Source of the DNA: CAWJKP01 sp963843465
GTDB lineage: Bacteria > Planctomycetota > Planctomycetia > Pirellulales > Thermoguttaceae
Length of the DNA stretch: 64,000 bases
NCBI GenBank assembly: GCA_963843465.1
Contig: CAWJKP010000001.1
Coordinates: 1,674,001 to 1,738,000, forward strand
Direction: 5' to 3'
How positions within the stretch are numbered: the stretch's first letter is position 1; every line of letters begins with the position of its first letter. Positions 18,778 to 29,724 of the stretch are shown here, piece after piece. Below the pieces are notes generated by a model. It had not been told where the DNA came from. It did no database searches and was given only the letters and a program-made list of their open reading frames with translations. The translations under genes and the position numbers were made by a program.

Positions 18778-20421
18778 TCAGTACGGGCCCTCTTCGCCCA
18801 GGATCGGCTGATTGTCGCAGGTGCGGCTTTCGTTGGTTGCACTGACGCGGATCGCCGGGCGGTCGCGCAAGACGCACATCTTCTCGCACTGCCCGCAGCC
18901 GGTACACCTGGCCGGGTCGACTTGCGGCTGTTTGACGGTCTGCTCGCCGCCGCGAGTGCGGAACTTGGCATCGATGAGGTAGATCGCCTTGTCGGGGACC
19001 GGGCAGCATTCCTCGCAGACGGTGCAGGTGCGGCCGAAGGCGTAAGGCAGGCAGCGCGAGGCGTCGATGAACGCCAGGCCGATTTTCACCTTCTGCTTCT
19101 CCTCCAGCGTCAAGGGCGCGATGGCCTGGGGCGGGCAGACCTGGGTGCAGAGGTTGCAACTGTAGCTGCAAGGGCCGATCTGCGGCAGCAGGTGGGGAGT
19201 CCAGAGCCCTTCCAGCCCCGCTTCCAAGAAGGTCGGCTGCAATCCACCCGTGGGACAAATCTGGAGGCACAGGCCGCAACCCGTGCAACGTTGGAGAAAC
19301 TCCCGCTCGGGGCGGGCGCCGGGCGGGCGGATCAGGTCGGCGTTGAGCGTCCGGCCGCGGGCCTCGGGACCGATCCGCAAGAGCATCAGGGCGGCCAGCC
19401 CGCTGACGCCCGATGCCAGCACGGCCCGCTTCGAGAGGTCCACCCGCTGCACGGCCGGCTCCCCGCGCCAGGGCCAGGTCCAGGTGAAGGCCAGGCTGCC
19501 GCGGCGGCACTGATCGGTGCAGTCCAGGCAAACGAAGCATTCCGACGGCTTCCCATGGTCGCCGGGCACGACCGCCGCCGCCCCGTGGCAGCCCTTTCCG
19601 CAGAGGTCGCACTGGTCGCACGACTCCGGCTTCACCGTCCGGCGCAACAGCGGACGCCAGGCCAACAGGCCCAAGAGCCCACCCAGCGGGCAGAGGTAGC
19701 GGCACCAGAACCGCAAGCGGTAGCGGTTCAACAGCAGCAGGCCGAAAAACAGGGCCAGGATCAGACCGCCGCCCCAGAAGGCCTGGCGCTGGCGATCCAC
19801 GCCGCCAAAGACGTTGTCGCGGAGGAACGTATAGGCCGGTTCGGCGGCATATTTCGAGACCGCCTGAGCGGTCCGATTGTCGGACTGAGCCAGGGGCGTG
19901 GTACTCTCCTCGACCGCCCATTGGGCCCCGGGCAGCAGGCCCGCGGCCGTGCTGCGGTACAACAACACCAGCGGGTCCCAGATCGTGCCCCAGTGCGAGC
20001 CGAGGACGGCCATCACCAGGAAGGCGATCAGCACGTAGTACTTGGCAAGCTGCCAACGCGACCAGTGCTCGCGGCGCTTGCGGTCCGGCCAGACGCGCCG
20101 CAGCAGCCAGCCGGCGATGGCGTGGACGGTGCCCAGGGGGCAGATCCAGCCGCAAAAAACGCGGCCGGCAACCAGCGTGAGGCCGACGACCACCAGGGCC
20201 CACAGCGCGGCGCCGGCCACGGCGTGGGCCGAGAGTCCGGTGGCAAGCAGGATCAGCGGATCGAAATGGAAGAACCACGCCAACCCGGCCGCGGCCTTGC
20301 CGCCGGAGGGAAATCGCGTCAGGAGGACCAAGCCGAAGAAGACCAGCAGGAAGACGATCTGCACTCCGCGGCGGATCTGCCGGGCGCGGAAGGGCCGGCG
20401 GGCCGGCGGGGACGGGCTCAT
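18778..20421 (-). CDS. Membrane polyferredoxin (NapH/NosR-like 4Fe-4S protein)
   Basis: A 547-residue protein. The N-terminal half has about five membrane segments with two NapH-type CxxxCP motifs (FCGWICPLG and WCRYLCPLG). The C-terminal half carries several ferredoxin-type clusters: CDQCDLCGKGC, CFVCLDCTDQC, CTGCGLCLQICP, CNLCTQVCPP, CTVCEECCP and CTGCGQCEKMC. This architecture moves electrons between a membrane quinone pool and soluble or exported partners. The DUF362 gene lies just upstream on the same strand, a pairing common in Planctomycetota, so the two probably work together. A palindromic repeat sits in the 82-base gap between them. The redox partner is unknown. Confidence 0.88.
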   Translation of the reverse strand: MSPSPPARRPFRARQIRRGVQIVFLLVFFGLVLLTRFPSGGKAAAGLAWFFHFDPLILLATGLSAHAVAGAALWALVVVGLTLVAGRVFCGWICPLGTVHAIAGWLLRRVWPDRKRREHWSRWQLAKYYVLIAFLVMAVLGSHWGTIWDPLVLLYRSTAAGLLPGAQWAVEESTTPLAQSDNRTAQAVSKYAAEPAYTFLRDNVFGGVDRQRQAFWGGGLILALFFGLLLLNRYRLRFWCRYLCPLGGLLGLLAWRPLLRRTVKPESCDQCDLCGKGCHGAAAVVPGDHGKPSECFVCLDCTDQCRRGSLAFTWTWPWRGEPAVQRVDLSKRAVLASGVSGLAALMLLRIGPEARGRTLNADLIRPPGARPEREFLQRCTGCGLCLQICPTGGLQPTFLEAGLEGLWTPHLLPQIGPCSYSCNLCTQVCPPQAIAPLTLEEKQKVKIGLAFIDASRCLPYAFGRTCTVCEECCPVPDKAIYLIDAKFRTRGGEQTVKQPQVDPARCTGCGQCEKMCVLRDRPAIRVSATNESRTCDNQPILGEEGPY

Positions 20422-20436
20422 TTTTCGGCCCCTTGG

Positions 20437-20490
20437 TACTCGTCACGCTCCGCGTGACGGAACCCCATCACGCGGAGCGTGATGAGTACA
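20437..20490. repeat. Palindromic repeat, TCACGCTCCGCGTGA family
   Basis: Arms near 20437-20460 and 20466-20490 are inverted complements with a few mismatches. Each arm is itself near-palindromic (CACGCTCCGCGTG), so a double hairpin can form. It fills the gap between the DUF362 stop and the polyferredoxin start. Confidence 0.8.
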
Positions 20491-20503
20491 CTCGCCGAAA
20501 CGC

Positions 20504-21444
20504 TCATGAAACGGCGATCTCCCGCAGGGCCAGCGAGCGGTAGTCGAGCTTCCCCAGCCCGACCTTCTGGCCGTGGACAATCGAGCCGATCTCGCCGGGC
20601 CTCTTGCCGATCAGCTCCGCGCCCCAGGCGTCCAGGGCGACGATGTCCGTGCCGGCGGCCAGGGTCATCTTCACTTGCACGTCGGCCAGATTCCCCCCGG
20701 TGGGCCCGTGGCCGGTGAGGATCCGCACGCCTTCCAGCAGGTGCAGCCGCGCCTGGGCTGCCTTCATGTAACGGGTGATGTCGGCAATGCAGACGGGCAG
20801 GTCCTGGTGGAAAATCTGCCGCTTCTCGACTACGCCCAGGAAGTTCTTCATGCACATCGTCAGGCTCGACAGCACGTGATGCTTGACCAACGGCACGTTG
20901 ATCACCAGGTCGCATTCGATAATCTCGGGGTAGACGGGGATCTCGCGGATCTTCTCGCCGCCGATGGCCGCCGTACGGAAGCGGGTCGGGTCGAGGAAGA
21001 CCACTTTGGCTCCCGCCGCCTTGGCCGCCGCGGCGATCCCGCTGCTCTCGTAAGTTTTCACGGCGGGGTGGACCGGGTTGTCGCCCACCTTGACCGTCTT
21101 GGCCCCGGCGTCCAGCGCGAGTCGCACCAGCGCCGCGACGATCTGGGGATTCGTGGTGGCGGCCTGCTCCGGCCTGCGGTCCCAGCCGATGTTGGGCTTG
21201 ATCCAAACCACGTCGCCCCGTTTCACAAACCGCTTCATCCCGCCAAGGGCTTCCATCGCCTCTTCCGTCATCTTCCCCGCGGCCTGGTCGATCTGGGCGT
21301 TGCTGAGGTCTTTGTGCCGGCCCAGCGGGCGATCGCCATCTCGGCCGGCTTACTGCTCGGAGCCGCCAGCACCATCCCGGCCGGCAAGGCCAGGGCGCCC
21401 GCCGCCGAGCTGACCAAAAAATCCCTACGCGACTGCTTCCACAT
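20504..21444 (-). CDS. DUF362 protein with Tat signal, frameshifted
   Basis: Translation from the ATG at 21442-21444, preceded by GAGGAG, gives a Tat signal (MWKQSRRDFLVSSAAGALAL). After about 45 residues the frame must slip: one base appears missing near 21300-21315, so that AIARWAGTK is followed by LSNAQIDQAAGKMTEEAM. The rest is a normal DUF362 domain (VWIKPNIGWDRRP, INVPLVKHHVLSSLTMCMKN). DUF362 proteins often bind or sit beside iron-sulfur proteins, and this one lies directly upstream of a polyferredoxin. Exported DUF362 proteins are frequent in Planctomycetota; the reaction is not known. The single missing base may be a sequencing error. Confidence 0.8.
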
Positions 21445-21528
21445 GGCTCTCTCCTCGGTGAACAAGCTCCCCGACCGATCGCACGACTCGGTAGACAAGC
21501 TTCGAGAATAATCCCCCCGGCAACCCGC

Positions 21529-21714
21529 GTCAACATTCTTCCGGCGAGCCCGCCCATTGTCCGCCCGGGCAAGGACCGCTGGGACCACGACGCCTGCTAC
21601 AAGCCGTTTGCCCTCTTCGACGGCCGGCAGTGGCTCCTCTGGTACAACGGCCGCCACGGCAGCCTGGAGCAGATCGGCGTCGTGTTGCACGCCGGCGAAG
21701 ACCTGGGCTTCTGA
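21529..21714 (+). pseudogene. C-terminal remnant of a glycosidase-like beta-propeller protein
   Basis: One frame ending at the TGA at 21712-21714 reads VNILPASPPIVRPGKDRW, then HDACYKPFALFDG and WLLWYNGRHG, and ends with EDLGF. The WD-H-D-YKP-WLLWYNG pattern resembles the last blade of five-bladed propeller glycosidases (GH43/GH130-type). Nothing upstream of about 21529 continues it, and no start codon or ribosome site is present. It is a stranded tail of a gene whose front is gone, oriented opposite to its neighbours. The family assignment is by pattern only. Confidence 0.5.
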
Positions 21715-21804
21715 CCGCGTCCTCTTCCGGAATACCGGTCGTGAAGGAGTCGTGCAGCGGAGAGCTGCAAGAGTCGTGTTCCCTCGCGCCTGATGCGCGT
21801 TGAC

Positions 21805-23750
21805 TTAGGTCCGCGCCGCGTCGCTGCACTCGTCGGCCGGAGAGGGGTAGCCGGGCGCCACGGACTCTGCCAGGGCATCCGCCGCGGGTTCGGGAGCCAA
21901 CGCCCGCAGCAGCGGCTCGAGATGCTGGATGTAGTGCTTCCAGCGGTCGATCGACGTGGTGTAGATCGGCTGCCGCACCTGCCAGACGCTCGAAGTCTGC
22001 ACGGGCCGGCGGCTCTCGTAATACCGCAGGCAGCGGTCGTCCCAGGCCAGCCCGCAAAAGTCGATCATCCGCCGCGAAAACTCTTCGGTGCGGCCCACCA
22101 GGTCCTCGTACTGGACCTCCAGCGTCGCCAGCGGCAAGACGGCCCGCCAGTGGTCCATCAGCCGCAAGTAGAGCCGATAGTAAAAGCCCAGGTCTTCCAG
22201 GCGATAGTGGTAGGGCGCGCTTTCTTGAAGTCGCTGAAGTAGCAGGAGAGGCAGGTATCCAGCGGATCGCGCCGGCAGTGGATCACCCGCGCCTTGGGGA
22301 AGAGCAGGGCGATCAGGCCGAGGTGGAAGAAATTGGTGGGCATCTTGGTCGTGGCCCGCAAGGCGTTGCCGCAGACCGCCCGGCGGCGCTGGAGATAGGC
22401 TTCCGCCAGTTGCGCCAGCCGTTGCGGCTCCAAACCCGGGGGCGCAGCAGGCACGACGGGCCCCGAGAGCCGGTTGCCCCAGAGTTCGTTGGCCATGATG
22501 TCCGTGTCCGCCAGCTCGCCGCAGCCGTAGACCTGCGGATGGCTGGCGACGATCTGCTCGACCAGCGTCGTGCCCGAGCGGGGCATGCCGACAATGAAGA
22601 TCGGCAGTTGCGAAGGGTTGCCGCTATCGCCGCCGGCGTCGAAGCGGGACTGGGGAAACCAGGCCTCCAGTCGTTGGACCAGCCGGAGAAAGTACTGCCG
22701 ATCGAAGTCGGGCCGGGCGATCTCGTTGGCCTGGTGGTAATGGGCGAACGCCCGGTCGTACTGCCCCAGGTCGTCGTAGACCTTGCCCAGGGCGAAGTGG
22801 AGTTGGCGGCGCTCGGGCGTGGGAAGATCGTTGCGGGCTGCCGCGGCCTCGATCGCCTGAAGCGTCGACTGGTCCTCCGGCGTGAAGCGCTGGATCAGCG
22901 TGAGGCTGAAGTAGGTCTTCACGTCGCCCGGATTGAGCCGCAGGGCGGCCGAGTACTCCCGCTTGGCCTCGTCGAACTGTCCCAGGTCGCGGTAGGCGTG
23001 GCCCAGGTTTTGATGGATGTCGGCCCGCTTCGGGGCCAGCCGCAGGGCTTCGCGGAAGCTGGCGACCGCTTCCGCCACGGCGCCGAGGCTCAAGAGGATC
23101 GCGCCCAGGCCGTTGTGGGCCTCGGCGATGGCCGGGTTCAAGGCGATCGCCTGGCGGCACCAGGTTTCGGCCTCGGCCAGGTTGCCCTGCTCCCGCAGCG
23201 CGTTGCCCAGGTTGACCATGGCGTAGGGGAACTTCGGGTCGATGGCCAGCGCGGTGCGGTAGTTGGCGATCGCCTCGGACGCCTTCCCCAGGTGCCAGAG
23301 CGCGGCGCCCAGGCCGTTGTACGCCTCGGCCATGCGCGGATTGAGCCGGATGGCCTGGCGGCTCCAGGTCTCGGCTTCGCTCCAACGGCCCTGTTCCCCC
23401 CGCACGTTCCCCAGGTTGTTCATCGCCTGGGCAAAGCCCGGGGCCAGGTTTAGCGCCGCCTGGTAGCTGGCAGCCGCCTCCGCCGAACGCCCCAGCGCTT
23501 GGTAAACGAGGCCGAGATTGTTGCGATAGGCCGGGCTGTTGGGCGTCAACGACAGGGCGCGCTCGATCGTGCTGACGGCCGAGGGGTAATCGCCCTTCTG
23601 GTAAGCGACGACGCCCCGCAAATGGAGCGCCTCCGCGTTGGAGGGATCTTGCGCGACGATCTGCGCGTAGATCGCATCGGCCTGCGATAAATCGCCCGAC
23701 CTGTGGTAGCCCAGCGCGGTCTGGAGCATCTGCTGGGGGTTGGGGAGCAT
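21805..23750 (-). CDS. TPR-sulfotransferase, copy 1, frameshifted
   Basis: About 650 residues. The N-terminal 330 residues are at least eight tetratricopeptide repeats (for example NSPAYRNNLGLVYQALGRSA). A Sulfotransfer_3-type domain follows, with the PAPS 5'-phosphosulfate loop MPRSGTTLVEQIVASH and the 3'-phosphate region CRRDPLDTCLSCYF. Near 22195-22215 one C is missing from a C-run; the continuation one frame over reads YHYRLEDLGFYYRLYLRLMD and carries the C-terminal helices. Together with the second copy (26137-27837) it may sulfate proteins or glycans, the TPRs acting as substrate arm. Signal peptides are absent, so it acts in the cytoplasm. Confidence 0.82.
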
Positions 23751-24094
23751 GGCGGGACCTCAGGGCGCGCGATTCAATGCAGACAGCAAGGCGAAGCGAT
23801 TTCAGTCCGCCGAATCGAGCTGGGGGTGTTCTCTGTTCCGCAGCGAGCCTCGTGGCAGGTGCCACAGCGGCCGGCGTGTCTTGCAGCCGCGTGACGGGTT
23901 CCGGCCCGCCAGCGCCGACGCACGCCTGGACGCCTCTTCACTACTCAATTGTGCTCGCTGCCGGGAAAGAATGCAAGCGCCGTTTCTTGCAATCCTGGGC
24001 CGTTTCTGGAATCGCTCACCAGTTGGGAGGCAACGGTCACCGCTCGTTTTCAGGGGGCCCTAGGGACGAATCAATTCCACGATCAGGCTTCTCA
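23751..24094. other. 344-base gene-free stretch
   Basis: This lies between the TPR-sulfotransferase start and the transglutaminase-like gene stop, both on the minus strand. No coding frame, clear promoter or strong hairpin stands out. It is long for an operon spacer, so a separate promoter for the downstream sulfotransferase is possible. Confidence 0.5.
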
Positions 24095-26065
24095 TCAGGG
24101 CGCGGAATCGCAGGTGATGGTGTAGGACTCTTCGGGCCCTCGGGCCACGTGTACGTCCTTCTTCTCCAGGCCCCCTTCTTCCCACACATAGGTTACCCGC
24201 ACGGGCCGGAAGCCGCCGGCAGGCTCCTGGTAGTCGGCGTCGATGCGGGCGTTGCACATCGCCAACGTATTGCGGCCGGTGCCTCGATAGCGGACCAGGG
24301 CCGAACGCGTGCCCGCCGGGACGTCGCTGACGATGACGTAGCGGCCCACGAAGTTGCGCGGCAGCGTCAGGCCTTCGGGCTGGTCGACGGTCTTCCAGGT
24401 CTTGCCGTCGTCGAAGGAGGCCTCGATGACGATACACGCTGTCCTTGCCGCTGGAGAGGAAGAAATCGGAGATCCGCAGCCGGGTGATGTCGCCGGGAGT
24501 CTTCACGGGGAAGGTGATGCTCTTCTCGCCCTCACCGCGGGGGAAGGCATCGGGGGCATAGCCGTCCAGCTTGGGATGGAAATCGCCGAACAGCAGTTGT
24601 TTCCCCCTGGAACTCGGTTCCATGACGCCTTCGATGGTGATCGTGCCTTCCGCGGGACCCGCGCTGAAGGCGATCTTGTTTACCCCCTGGGCCAGGGCCG
24701 GCAGCGGCCGTTGCGAGTGTTGGATGTCGTGCGTGAACTTGAGCGAGTTGAGCCCCGTCCCCTTGCCCTTCATCACGAAGCGGGCGAGGTAAACGTAGCG
24801 GCGATAGACCAGCGGCTTGAGGTCGATGTTCTGTTGGCCGGCTCGGTCTACCGCCGCCACTTCCTTCCAATCCAGGCCGTTGTTGTCGGACACCAGCACC
24901 TTGATCTGGCCGCCGTCGCCCAGCGCGGGCGTGAAGGTCAACTGGCCGCCGAGGTAGACGTAGCTGGAAGGCATGCGAAGATCGAGGACGCCCGGGCTGA
25001 GGGCGTCCTTGACGTGCAGGGCCGGGCCGCCGCCTTCGGAAGAGGCGGCCAGGTTGTCGGCCCTGAGGGCCGCGCCGCCGAGCACGCCGGTGGCCAGGGG
25101 CACGTCGTATTCCAAGACGCCGTTGCCGACGCGGCCGGGGGCGATGTCGCCCCATTGGGGCGAGTGGCGGAACGACTGCTCGCCGATCTTGGCCGTGAGC
25201 GAGCCCGGCGCCTCGCCGCGGTCCATGTTGACGTGCAGGCCCTTGTTGAACCAGTTGCGCGTGAGCTTCTCCCCCTCGCGGAGTCGACGTTCACCCGGTA
25301 GCCCATCGAATAGCAGGACTGCCAGTTGTTGTTGATCCGGCCGAACTGCAACATCGTGTCGCCCCAGGCGAACTCGGCGCAGGGCAGCCAGCCGTTGTCG
25401 TCGTAGTAGGGATTGCGCAGAAGGATCTCCGGGCCGGTCTTCCAACCGGGTTTGGCCATGTACGCATAGCGGTTGCTCTTGTTGATCGCGGCGTACTCGG
25501 GGTGCGCGGCCTTCCACTTGCCGACCTCGTCGACGATTTCCTGCAGCGAGGCGATCGAGCCGTCGGCCTTGGGGAAGTACTCGATCAGGTCGGCGTCGAA
25601 CATGTGCCAGGCGTTGTCGTAGAAAAACTCCGGCACCACATGGTTGTTGATCGTGAAGCAGCGGGCGGGAAGGCCCACGTAGTGCGCCAGGCACATCATG
25701 TTCGCCGAGCTCACCGAGCACAGCGTATAGCCATAGACGTTGAACAGCTTGATCGGGTCCAGCACGGCGTCTTCCCGCTGAAGGTACTCGTTGGGCGGCG
25801 CGTCGGCCTGCTGAAACGTCACCTCGGTGCGGAAGATCGCCAGGGCCTTCTCCTTGTCGCTCATCCCCTCCTTGATGAACGACTTCTTCCAGGCTTCAAG
25901 GCTGGAGACGTTGGGCACCTTGTCCGAGAGCACCTTGATGTTGCTCACGGCGCCCACCGGGTTGGCCGAGCCGGGGGCAGCCCCCTCAGCCGCTCTGACG
26001 GCCGCGGCAGCAGTGAACGCCAGGGCAACGGCACAGACCAGCCATTTCCGACACGCAGTCCTCAT
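24095..26065 (-). CDS. Secreted transglutaminase-like protein, copy 2, with two frameshifts
   Basis: The start at 26065 has GGAG about nine bases upstream and a signal peptide (MRTACRKWLVCAVALAFTAA). Residues 65-165 hold the transglutaminase-like core: KLFNVYGYTLCSVSS with Cys116 and NAWHMFDADLIEYF with His154 and Asp157/Asp159. The Cys-to-His distance of 38 residues equals that in the protein at 6.8-9.3 kb. The frame shifts twice: one base is missing near 25265-25295, and one extra base near 24430-24440. Beyond these the homologous beta-rich C-terminus (SSYVYLGGQLTFTP, GRYVIVSDVPAGTRS, SYTITCDSAP) runs to 24095. It lies among sulfotransferase genes on the same strand. Confidence 0.72.
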
Positions 26066-26136
26066 GGGATCATCTCCGATCGTTGGAACGGCCTACGACA
26101 CGACCGTTGTGATTATGCTTGCCGCTCCCGGCGCCG

Positions 26137-27837
26137 TCAAGACGCCGGTGCTACCGGTTCGCGCGGCTGCGAGCGTCCACATTTTCCAGCCGCGCAAACA
26201 GCCACTGCAAGGCGCTGGTAGTGCTCCCATCTTCCCACCGAAGTCCTGAAGACCGGTTGGCGCACCTGGACGGCGCTGATCGTTCTCACCGGCCGCTTCG
26301 CCTGGTGGAACTCCAGGCAGCTCGGCTCCCACGCCAGCCCGCACCAGGCCACGAGCCTTCGCGCCACGCCTTCCAGATCGGCCACCGTCTCCTCGTAGTC
26401 CACTTCCAACAAGGGCAGCGGCAAAACCTCCCGCCAGTGCTCCATCATCCGTTGGTACTCGTGAAATCGCGAGGCAATGTGCTCTTGGTCGTTGGCCCAG
26501 CGAACTTCCTCGAAACGCGTCATCCAGCAGGAGACGGCCACGTCGCGCAAATCGCGGCGGCAATGAATCAACTTCGCCCGAGGAAAGAGGATCGCCAACA
26601 GGCCTAGATACAAGTAGTTGTCCGGCATCTTGTCCACGATGCGAAGCGCCCGGCGATTCAATGCGCAAAGCCTCTCCAAGTGGCGCGAAGCGAGACGGCC
26701 GGCCGTCTCGCGGTCCAAACGGCGAATGCTTTCGATGAAGTCTGCGCCTTGTCCGCCGAGCGCGGCCCTGGTGTCGCGGGCCAGTTTGATCTCCCCCGCG
26801 CCGAAGACCTGCGAGTGGCTGGCCAGGATCTGCTCGACCAGCGTCGTGCCGGATCGCGGCAGCCCCACGACGAACACCGGCAACTCGCTTTCCAAGCCGA
26901 AGCCGCGGACCCGTTGGAAGAAATCCGGCGTAAAAGCCGCAATCATCTGGGTGACGAGAGACTCGTACTCTTGCGGGTCGTACTGCCGGCCGCACTTGCG
27001 CCACTCGGACAGTTGCAGCGCGTTGCCGCGATCGAGGTGCTCGGCGGCCTCAGCATACTCGCCTTGCGCGTCCAGGACTTGGGCCAGGCTGAAGTGCAAC
27101 AACGATCGTTGCGCGTCCGCCAGCTCGATTTCCTCCAGCAACCGGCGCTGCGCCGCCAGATCCTGCTGCGGAAGTCTGCCGCGGAGGAGTTTCGCCAATC
27201 GGTAATGCGCGAAGGCGAAGCGGGAATTGTGCCGCAGCGCGGCGCGGAAGGAGTCTTCGGCGCCCTGAAGATCGCCTAGCTCCTCCAAAGCGCAGCCCAG
27301 GTTGTAGTGCGCCAGGGCGAAGTCCGGCTTCAGTTCCAGTGCCCGGCGGCAGCAGGCGAGCGCTTCGTCGAGCTTGCCCTGCTCCTCGAAGGCAACGCCC
27401 AGGTTGTAGTGTATCTCGGCAGAGTCCGGCGTCAGTTCCAGTGCCCGGCGGCAGCAGGCGACCGCTTCATCGAGTTGGCCCTGGTCCTTCAGCGCAACGG
27501 CCAGGTTGTTGTGCGCCTTGGCATAGTCCGGCTCCAGATCCAGTGCCCGGCGGTAGCAGGCGAGCGCTTGGGGAAGGTTGCGCAAGGCACGGTAGGCCTC
27601 ACCCAAGTTGTTGTGGAAGGCAGCCGTAGTGCTTTTCAACCCGATCGCCCGTCCGATGTATTCGACGGCGACTTCATGCTCGCCCATTTGGTTGGCGATC
27701 ACGCCGAGAAGATGCCAGGCGTCGGCATGACTGGGCTCGGCGGCGAGAATCTGCCGGTAGATCTGCTCGGCAGCTTGCAGCCGACCGGCTTGATGGTGCT
27801 GGACGGCAATCGCCAGGGCCTGGGAAATCGTCGCCAT
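26137..27837 (-). CDS. TPR-sulfotransferase, copy 2, intact
   Basis: A 566-residue protein. Residues 5-240 are tetratricopeptide repeats, several nearly identical (AVACCRRALELTPDSAE and ALACCRRALELKPDFAL). The Sulfotransfer_3-type domain follows, with the PAPS-binding loop at Leu326-Thr332 (VGLPRSGTTLVEQ) and CRRDLRDVAVSCW as the 3'-phosphate-binding segment. The C-terminus reads VRTISAVQVRQPVFRTSVGRWEHY, as in copy 1 (VQTSSVWQVRQPIYTTSIDRW), so both are full domains. The TPR-plus-sulfotransferase arrangement is reminiscent of enzymes that modify protein side chains, but glycan sulfation is equally possible. Confidence 0.88.
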   Translation of the reverse strand: MATISQALAIAVQHHQAGRLQAAEQIYRQILAAEPSHADAWHLLGVIANQMGEHEVAVEYIGRAIGLKSTTAAFHNNLGEAYRALRNLPQALACYRRALDLEPDYAKAHNNLAVALKDQGQLDEAVACCRRALELTPDSAEIHYNLGVAFEEQGKLDEALACCRRALELKPDFALAHYNLGCALEELGDLQGAEDSFRAALRHNSRFAFAHYRLAKLLRGRLPQQDLAAQRRLLEEIELADAQRSLLHFSLAQVLDAQGEYAEAAEHLDRGNALQLSEWRKCGRQYDPQEYESLVTQMIAAFTPDFFQRVRGFGLESELPVFVVGLPRSGTTLVEQILASHSQVFGAGEIKLARDTRAALGGQGADFIESIRRLDRETAGRLASRHLERLCALNRRALRIVDKMPDNYLYLGLLAILFPRAKLIHCRRDLRDVAVSCWMTRFEEVRWANDQEHIASRFHEYQRMMEHWREVLPLPLLEVDYEETVADLEGVARRLVAWCGLAWEPSCLEFHQAKRPVRTISAVQVRQPVFRTSVGRWEHYQRLAVAVCAAGKCGRSQPREPVAPAS

Positions 27838-27879
27838 AACGGCAATTATACCGCACCCGGGAGCGAACGACCCAAGTTC

Positions 27880-27934
27880 GTAGTAGCGGCTTTAGCCGGA
27901 AATCCGCGGCAAGACCGCCTCAAGGCGGGACTAC
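27880..27934. repeat. Short inverted repeat, GGCTTTAGCCGG type
   Basis: GTAGTAGCGGCTTTAGCCGG faces CCGCCTCAAGGCGGGACTAC across a short spacer. It is related in style to the repeat near 18673-18731. It lies between the radical SAM copy 1 stop and the TPR-sulfotransferase copy 2 start. Confidence 0.6.
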
Positions 27935-27943
27935 CAGCGGCGG

Positions 27944-29685
27944 TCAGCTTCTTGTACCGGAAGGGACGCGCCGCTGGGACGCGGCGTGCGGGTGCATCAT
28001 GCCCGGGTGCGCGGCCGTCTCGGGAGGCGGCGGCTGGGGAGGGACCGCCGCGGGTAGCTCATGGTATTTGATGTGGCGGCGCAGCAGGACCAGCCGCCAA
28101 GCGTACCAGAACGCGGGGACGTAGGTGCTCACGAATTCCCACAGCCGCCGCGGGTAGAAGACGAGGGGGTTTTCCCGGGGCAGGCCCGGTCGGCACTGCG
28201 TGCGGCACTTCCGCCGGAAGAGGCCCCCTTCCAAGGGCTGCACGCCGTCGTAGTGAATGCTGACCGCATCCCGGATGAGTTGGCCGAGGAGCATCACGGT
28301 GCTCCGCCCTTCGTCTCGGTACCGCCGCAGCAAGGCGGCGATGTGCTGGAGCGAGTAGAAGCTCTGCCAGGACTGCCAGTGGGCCGCTTCCCACTGCTGA
28401 CGCGACATGCGCGGGTGCTGCGTGACGGCCTTCTCGCCGTTGTAGCGGTTCAGGTCGGGATCCATCCACTCGCCCGCCAGCAGTTGGTCGCGGTGGTTGA
28501 CCGAACCCGGCAGGGGCATCAAGCAGGAGAAGTTCACCACGTCCAGCGGCAGCTCGCGCTGGAGCAGCTCGAACGTCGTGGCGGATCGACTCGGGAGTGT
28601 CGGCGGGGAAGCCCAGGATGTAGCCCGCGCCCGTTACGATATTCTCGTCGTGCCAGGCCTGTAGCATCTGGCGGTACTCGCCGATCTGGTTGTGCCGCTT
28701 GTCGGCACTGGCCAGGTTGGCGGGATTGACGCTCTCCACGCCGATGTAGACCCAGCGGCAGCCGGCGCGGTGCAGTTTTTGCACGAAGCGCGGGATGCGG
28801 TGAGCCGCGGCGTCGACCTGGACGACGAACTTGATGCCGATCCCCTCCTTTTCCCGCAGCGCGATCAGTCGATCGGCAATCGCCTCCCAGTTCGTGTTGC
28901 GGGCGAAGTTGTCGTCGGTGACGAAGAAGCGGTTGATCTCCCGGGCGTGATACCCGCGGACGATCCTCTCAACGTCGTCGGCGCTGCGCGAGCGTGATTT
29001 TCGCCCTTGGACGTTGATGATCGTGCAGAACTTGCACTGGAAGGGGCAGCCACGGCTGGTGTCGAAGGTGCCCGCCCTGCCGAGCGTGCGCCGGAGCGTC
29101 TCGTCGGGCAACAGGGGGGTCGGTTGGCCGCACAGCTCGGGCAGGTCGTCGAGGTAGTTGTAGACGGCCTTCAAGCGGTCATGGTAGGCATCGGCCAGAA
29201 GGGCGTCCATCCGCCCTTCCGCTTCCCCGGCGAACAAGGTGACCCCCAGGGACTGGGCCTCCTGCAGCTCGCTGGGCATCTGGGGAAGCATCCGCAGGCA
29301 GCCGCTGACGTGGAAACCGCCGATGATCACGGGGAGTCCCTGGCGACGGAACTCGCGCCAGGTCCAGCGCTCGCGGAAACTGGTTCGACTGCACGCCCAC
29401 CAGGCCGATCATGCCCCGACCGCCCCCGGCACGGATTCGCCGCACGATCTGCCCAACCGAGATGATCGTGTTCGTTTCGTCGTAGGCGTGAACGACGATC
29501 TCCACGTCGTCGCCCAGGGCGCCGCGGGCCTGGCTGTCCGAGGCCAAGCCATAGAGACATCCCAACGTGTTCGAGGAGATCCAGGATCGCCACCACTGTA
29601 CGACGTAGCCGTCGTCGTCATAGCGCGACGGTCGAATCAACTCCACAAAGAACCGCTGCTTTGGGGCGGGCTGGACCATGGGCAT
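27944..29685 (-). CDS. B12-type radical SAM enzyme, copy 1, with two frameshifts
   Basis: The start at 29685 has a strong GGAGAGGTGA. The protein matches copy 2 (29725-31461) along its whole length at both DNA and protein level. It includes the cobalamin-binding-like N-terminus (VELIRPSRYDDDGYVVQWWR, IIGGFHVSG) and the CxxxCxxC cluster motif RGCPFQCKFCT. Comparison with copy 2 locates two lesions: two bases (CC) are missing near 29350-29360, and one A is inserted near 28570. Downstream of each, the homologous sequence continues in another frame to the shared tail. Copy 1 is thus either a decaying duplicate or carries sequencing errors. Confidence 0.8.
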
Positions 29686-29724
29686 TCACCTCTCCGAGCG
29701 CATGGTTGGTTGTTTTCGCAGAAG

